Shown here piece by piece: positions 60,588 through 64,000 of a DNA stretch of 64,000 bases. A program made the position numbers and the translations under genes. The stretch covers positions 3,596,001 through 3,660,000 of the forward strand of contig CM074763.1 in the NCBI GenBank assembly GCA_037355855.1, in the 5' to 3' direction. The first letter of the stretch is position 1. Every line of letters starts with the position of its first letter. The DNA is from Pseudo-nitzschia pungens (taxonomy: Eukaryota; Bacillariophyta; Bacillariophyceae; Bacillariales; Bacillariaceae). Below the pieces are notes generated by a model. The model was not told where the DNA came from. It was given only the letters and a program-made list of their open reading frames with translations, and did not search any database.

Positions 60588-63500
60588 TTACTTCTCTGGT
60601 TCAGGGCTATCCCTGCAATAATAGGGATGGACTCTCCTGATGTTAACCCCGTCAGTTACAAAAGGAGCAGTTTCAATAGTTACAGTTCCATTATCATGGG
60701 CCTTGAGCACCTTGTAAGGTCCTTGCCGTGGGAAGGATAGTTTTGGGATAATGCCCTTCCTTTCCAGGGTGACATAGTCTCCTTCTTTATAGACATGGGG
60801 GATCCTTTTCTGGTTTTCCCTGATGTTGCTCTTGTGGATGCTTTTCTGCTTCCTTGCTTGGATTGCTTCCCAATCCACTGGGAAGTTCACCGGCATGAAC
60901 ATGTCTCGACCAAACACCAGTTGCGCTGGGGAGTACCCCAGGGTAGTATGGATGGCGCTTCTGATGGCATATGCTGCCTTGGTGGTGAATTCTTCAAAAG
61001 GGTCCTCCTCGTGGAGGTCCCTGTTTTCCAGGTTGAAGGACAGCAGACAGTCCTTTAATACCTGATGGATCCTCTCCAACACCGAGTTGGATTGTGGGTT
61101 CCAAGCCCCGCTGGGCTTTCTTTTCATCCCCATGTTCTCGCAGAGCTCTTGGAACTCTGCTTTGAACTCACTCCCGCCATCAAAGCCAATTTCCTTTGGG
61201 CGCGGATATCTTGCCAGCCAGGTACTGTCCAACAGTCGTTGAGTTTCTGCTGCATTTGGGGAGTCCTTCAGGTGAGCCAGTTCAAACCATCCGGTCACTG
61301 GGTCCACCATGGTGAGGACATGGATTTGGTAGTCTTTACCATTTTTGTTGTGGACAGTTGCAGGTCCCCAGAGGTCCACATTGACCCTCTGCCATTTGGT
61401 GACCTCAGCTGCTTTTTCCGGTAGTAGTCCATACTTCTTCCGGCCACTCTTCTTAAACATCTGACACGTGTGGCAGTGCTTACAAAGGTCCTGGACGTCT
61501 TTCCGTAGGCCTTTCCAGGTGAAGACTGAGCGTATGCTCTGTTCCATTCTCTTTTCTCCGGGATGGACCAACATGCTGTGGTACCATTCCATAACTCTAT
61601 CCTTGAGTTTATCGGGAATCAGAATCTTTCCTTCTTTATGGATTAGGTTGTAACCTTCCACCATTTTGGTGGTCAGTCGGTTGTCTTTTTCCAGAGCACT
61701 CATGATTCCTGTGTCCTTTTGCTGGTAGAACTGAATCATGTCCGGGGCAAGTGGGAATGCACTATTGCCCTGGAATTCTTCCGGAGCTTCTTCTCCAAGT
61801 GGGAATAGGAGTTGCCGGAGGTGCTCTTCCTCATCCGCGTAGGTGAGGGGCTTATTCGGTGGTAGCCATTCCACTGTGTCCGCTGGATCATCAGTAATAT
61901 CCAGTCGGGATAGTGCATCTGCTGCATCATTGTCTTTGCCCGCAACATGCTTGACTACTGGATGGAACTCCTCCATAAGGAGTCTCCACCGGACCATTCT
62001 CTGCGTCGGCATCTGCTGGTACAGTAGGTTTAGGTGGTCTGTGTGAATAATCACATCTTGTCCTCGTAGGATTCCTTCAAATGCTTTTAGCCCTTCTACT
62101 ATGCCCAGGAGTTCTTTCTCTCCAACCGTGTAGTTGAGCTGCGCAGAGTTCAGCTTCCGGGTGTAGAAACCAAGGGGCTTGCCATCTTGGCATACAGTTG
62201 CTCCCAGTTGCCTGTCGCTGGCGTCTGAGTAGAGATGAAATGGTTTCGTAAAGTCTGGGAATGCAAGCTTTGCTTCATCTGCGAGCATCCTTTTCGCCTC
62301 CATGAAAGCTTTCTGCTCTGCCGGACCCCAGTACCAATTCATTTTGCCCTTTTTCCCTGCTAGTTTGTTCAGAGGGGCTAGGATGTGGGAGCGGCGCTTC
62401 CACATGTCCCGGTAGAAGTTTACCATTCCAAGGAACATCTTGAGTTGCTTGGTGTTCTTGGGGGCTTCCAGGCGCTTCATCGCCTCCAGCTTCTTTGGCT
62501 GGGGCTGAATGCCCTCTGTTGTTAACAGAAATCCCAGATATTCCACTTCTTTTTGCATGAAGAAGGATTTTCGTAGGTTGGCTCTGAAGCCAGCATCATC
62601 CAGTCTCTGTAGGACTGTATCGATTTTGTTGAGGTGATCCTGTTCAGATTCTCCCTCCCGCTGAATGATCAGGATATCATCGATATAGACCAGGACATAG
62701 TCCAGATCCCCTAGTAGGTTCATCATGACCGATTGGAAGATATCCGGAGCACAAGCAATCCCCATTGCTAGTCTCTTGTAGGCATACTTTCCCCATGGTA
62801 AAATGGTAGAGCAGATCTTCTGGCTCTCCTTGCAGATGGGGATGGTGTAGTATCCTTGGGATAAGTCCAGCGCCGTAGCTGATTTGAACTTTTGGAGCCT
62901 TTGGATTGTTTCCCCTATTCGTGGCAGTGGGAATGGTTTTCGTTGGATGGCGGCGTTCATTTTCCGGAAGTCGGTGAGAACTCGGATATCGCCTGTTTTC
63001 TTTGGTTGACAGAACGTCGGGGATGCCCACGGTGAGTCATCATCGTGGGGGAGTTTCTCCAGGACTCCAATATCACAGAGCCTGGTGATCTCCTTCCGGA
63101 GTGCTTGTTCAAAGGCATGGGGCACTGAATAGTACCTCTGCCTGACCGGTTTGACCCCTGCTTGGAGTTCAATGGACACCGGTTCTATATTCTTCAGTAG
63201 TCCCAGACCTCCTCCAAAGAGTGTCGGGAATTTCTTCAGTGTTTTCTTCAAGGCTTCCTTGGATTCCGCAGTAATCTCTAGTTCGTTGACCATAGCGTCT
63301 ATATCGACTTTGGAGTAGTCTGCGTCCAATATTTTGGCTTGCCTTTCTTCCTCTTGTTGGAGGATTGGACTCTGTGTGTTGGCAAAGAATACTGCCTCAC
63401 ATTTGTCCGGGTTCGAGAGCTCCCCCATCCCCTTCATGGGGATAGAGTCACCCTGCCATTCTATTGTTCGGGAGCTGTATTTTATGTCCAGTCCCAGTTG

Positions 63501-63863
63501 TGCCATTAGATCGGATCCTATAATCATGTCATAGGGTACTTCCTCATGGTGATGATACTCATCCACTTGGAAGGTCCATTTGATGGTCTTAGAGTTTGAA
63601 AATTCTATCAGCCTTAGTCCCACTGAAGCCGCAGACTTGGTTCTGAACTTGCCTCCGTACGTGTTGTAGGTGACAGATCTTTGGTCTCGGTTCGTTAGTT
63701 GACTTCGGTCGACAAATTGCCTTAGTATGATGGATTTGGAGCAGCCAGAGTCTAGTAGGCCCCGGAGCATCCTCCCCCTTCCCTTGTGGTCCAATACCTC
63801 CACACAGACGTCCGCAAACCTGTTGATGATGCGGGGTCCGGTGTGGATGGTATCAGAAGCCAT
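60588..63863 (-). CDS. gypsy C Pol polyprotein: PR, RT, RNase H, integrase (1091 aa)
   Basis: The start ATG at 63863 directly follows the gag TGA. Domains in order: retropepsin with LLDSGCSKSII and the late MIIGSDLMAQLG; RT with PLPRIGETIQRLQ, LDLSQGYYTIP and the catalytic YIDD in YVLVYIDDILII; RNase H with LYSDASDRQLGA and ADALSRL. The integrase zinc region shows HSMLVHPGEKRM and CKHCHTC, and its D,D,E core is seen in VNVDLWGPAT, GFDGGSEFKAEF and NPQSNSVLERIHQ. A C-terminal region with YKEGDYVTLERKG follows; no chromodomain is seen. This order is diagnostic of Ty3/gypsy. All catalytic residues are present and there is no internal stop, so the protein may be functional. Confidence 0.95.
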   Translation of the reverse strand: MASDTIHTGPRIINRFADVCVEVLDHKGRGRMLRGLLDSGCSKSIILRQFVDRSQLTNRDQRSVTYNTYGGKFRTKSAASVGLRLIEFSNSKTIKWTFQVDEYHHHEEVPYDMIIGSDLMAQLGLDIKYSSRTIEWQGDSIPMKGMGELSNPDKCEAVFFANTQSPILQQEEERQAKILDADYSKVDIDAMVNELEITAESKEALKKTLKKFPTLFGGGLGLLKNIEPVSIELQAGVKPVRQRYYSVPHAFEQALRKEITRLCDIGVLEKLPHDDDSPWASPTFCQPKKTGDIRVLTDFRKMNAAIQRKPFPLPRIGETIQRLQKFKSATALDLSQGYYTIPICKESQKICSTILPWGKYAYKRLAMGIACAPDIFQSVMMNLLGDLDYVLVYIDDILIIQREGESEQDHLNKIDTVLQRLDDAGFRANLRKSFFMQKEVEYLGFLLTTEGIQPQPKKLEAMKRLEAPKNTKQLKMFLGMVNFYRDMWKRRSHILAPLNKLAGKKGKMNWYWGPAEQKAFMEAKRMLADEAKLAFPDFTKPFHLYSDASDRQLGATVCQDGKPLGFYTRKLNSAQLNYTVGEKELLGIVEGLKAFEGILRGQDVIIHTDHLNLLYQQMPTQRMVRWRLLMEEFHPVVKHVAGKDNDAADALSRLDITDDPADTVEWLPPNKPLTYADEEEHLRQLLFPLGEEAPEEFQGNSAFPLAPDMIQFYQQKDTGIMSALEKDNRLTTKMVEGYNLIHKEGKILIPDKLKDRVMEWYHSMLVHPGEKRMEQSIRSVFTWKGLRKDVQDLCKHCHTCQMFKKSGRKKYGLLPEKAAEVTKWQRVNVDLWGPATVHNKNGKDYQIHVLTMVDPVTGWFELAHLKDSPNAAETQRLLDSTWLARYPRPKEIGFDGGSEFKAEFQELCENMGMKRKPSGAWNPQSNSVLERIHQVLKDCLLSFNLENRDLHEEDPFEEFTTKAAYAIRSAIHTTLGYSPAQLVFGRDMFMPVNFPVDWEAIQARKQKSIHKSNIRENQKRIPHVYKEGDYVTLERKGIIPKLSFPRQGPYKVLKAHDNGTVTIETAPFVTDGVNIRRVHPYYCRDSPEPEK

Positions 63864-64000
63864 TCAGTTGTGGGAACCTTTCTTTTTGAAGGTTTTCCGG
63901 TACTTTCTTCTGTACTCTTTGAGTTCTCGTTCGGAGATGTCGATCTCGTCATCGGAGACTTCATGGTCAGCTTGGGCCGTGGCCAGTACATAAGAGTACT
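63864..64000 (-). CDS. gypsy C Gag, C-terminal fragment
   Basis: In the minus-strand frame leading into pol, the last codons before the TGA (63866-63864) read VLATAQADHEVSDDEIDISE, then a very basic RRKYRKTFKKKGSHN. The acidic-then-basic tail fits a Gag end. It is cut by the window edge. The TGA is followed without spacing by the pol ATG in the same frame. Confidence 0.6.
   Translation of the reverse strand, partial: YSYVLATAQADHEVSDDEIDISERELKEYRRKYRKTFKKKGSHN

Larger units (their letters stand above)
60375..64000 (-). mobile_element. Ty3/gypsy element 'gypsy C', 3' half
   Basis: This comprises the end of gag (63864-64000), the complete pol (60588-63863) and a short 3' LTR. Its Pol is only distantly related to gypsy A and B, although it shares the YRDMWKRRSHILAPL block with them. 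The open pol suggests a fairly young copy. The 5' part is beyond the right edge. Confidence 0.85.

Overview
The window is eukaryotic nuclear DNA, most likely from a diatom (Bacillariophyta, perhaps a pennate). Four things suggest this: Copia-type elements with a protease motif DSHADT, a Crypton-like tyrosine recombinase with a GCR1_C-like tail, short GT-AG introns of about 100 bp in compact genes, and a small gene ending in a lysine-rich module that I recall from diatom hypothetical proteins. The species call is inference. I saw no bacterial operons, rRNA or CRISPR. I made no systematic tRNA scan.

Positions 1-42722 are a nest of retrotransposons. A decayed minus-strand Ty3/gypsy element (gypsy A, 5' LTR at 17293-17571, 3' end off the left edge) is split twice: by a 2.4-kb non-autonomous LTR element of its own family (1419-3851, 5-bp target duplication GGGAC) and by a full-length 11.2-kb LINE (LINE1, 5635-16820, 17-bp target duplication). 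To its right lies an old inverted Copia LTR. Next comes a minus-strand Copia array (18840-42717, flanked by AGCAG). It holds one complete, apparently intact element (LTR, gag, pol, LTR), a truncated second interior and a third partial LTR. A second full-length 12.2-kb LINE (LINE2, 30054-42240, 17-bp target duplication) is inserted in that third LTR.

Positions 42723-44646 hold simple and complex repeats without a gene. Positions 44647-47001 encode a Crypton-like recombinase split by one in-frame TGA.

Positions 47896-56226 are a small island of cellular genes: a membrane-anchored B-lectin/GH99-like protein (one intron), a conserved small gene with a 24-nt microexon, and, convergent to it, a large chromatin protein with linker-histone, DDT, WHIM and PWWP-like parts.

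Positions 56227-58424 are repeat-rich non-coding DNA with a long inverted repeat. From 58425 to the right edge retrotransposons resume: a truncated gypsy B copy of the gypsy A family, a LINE fragment with an internal deletion, and the 3' LTR and complete pol of a different gypsy element (gypsy C). The retroelements encode only their own replication proteins (Gag, protease, RT/RNase H, integrase or APE endonuclease). The most unusual shared theme is a single in-frame TGA between domains that should be joined in three unrelated elements (Copia gag/pol, gypsy C gag/pol, Crypton).
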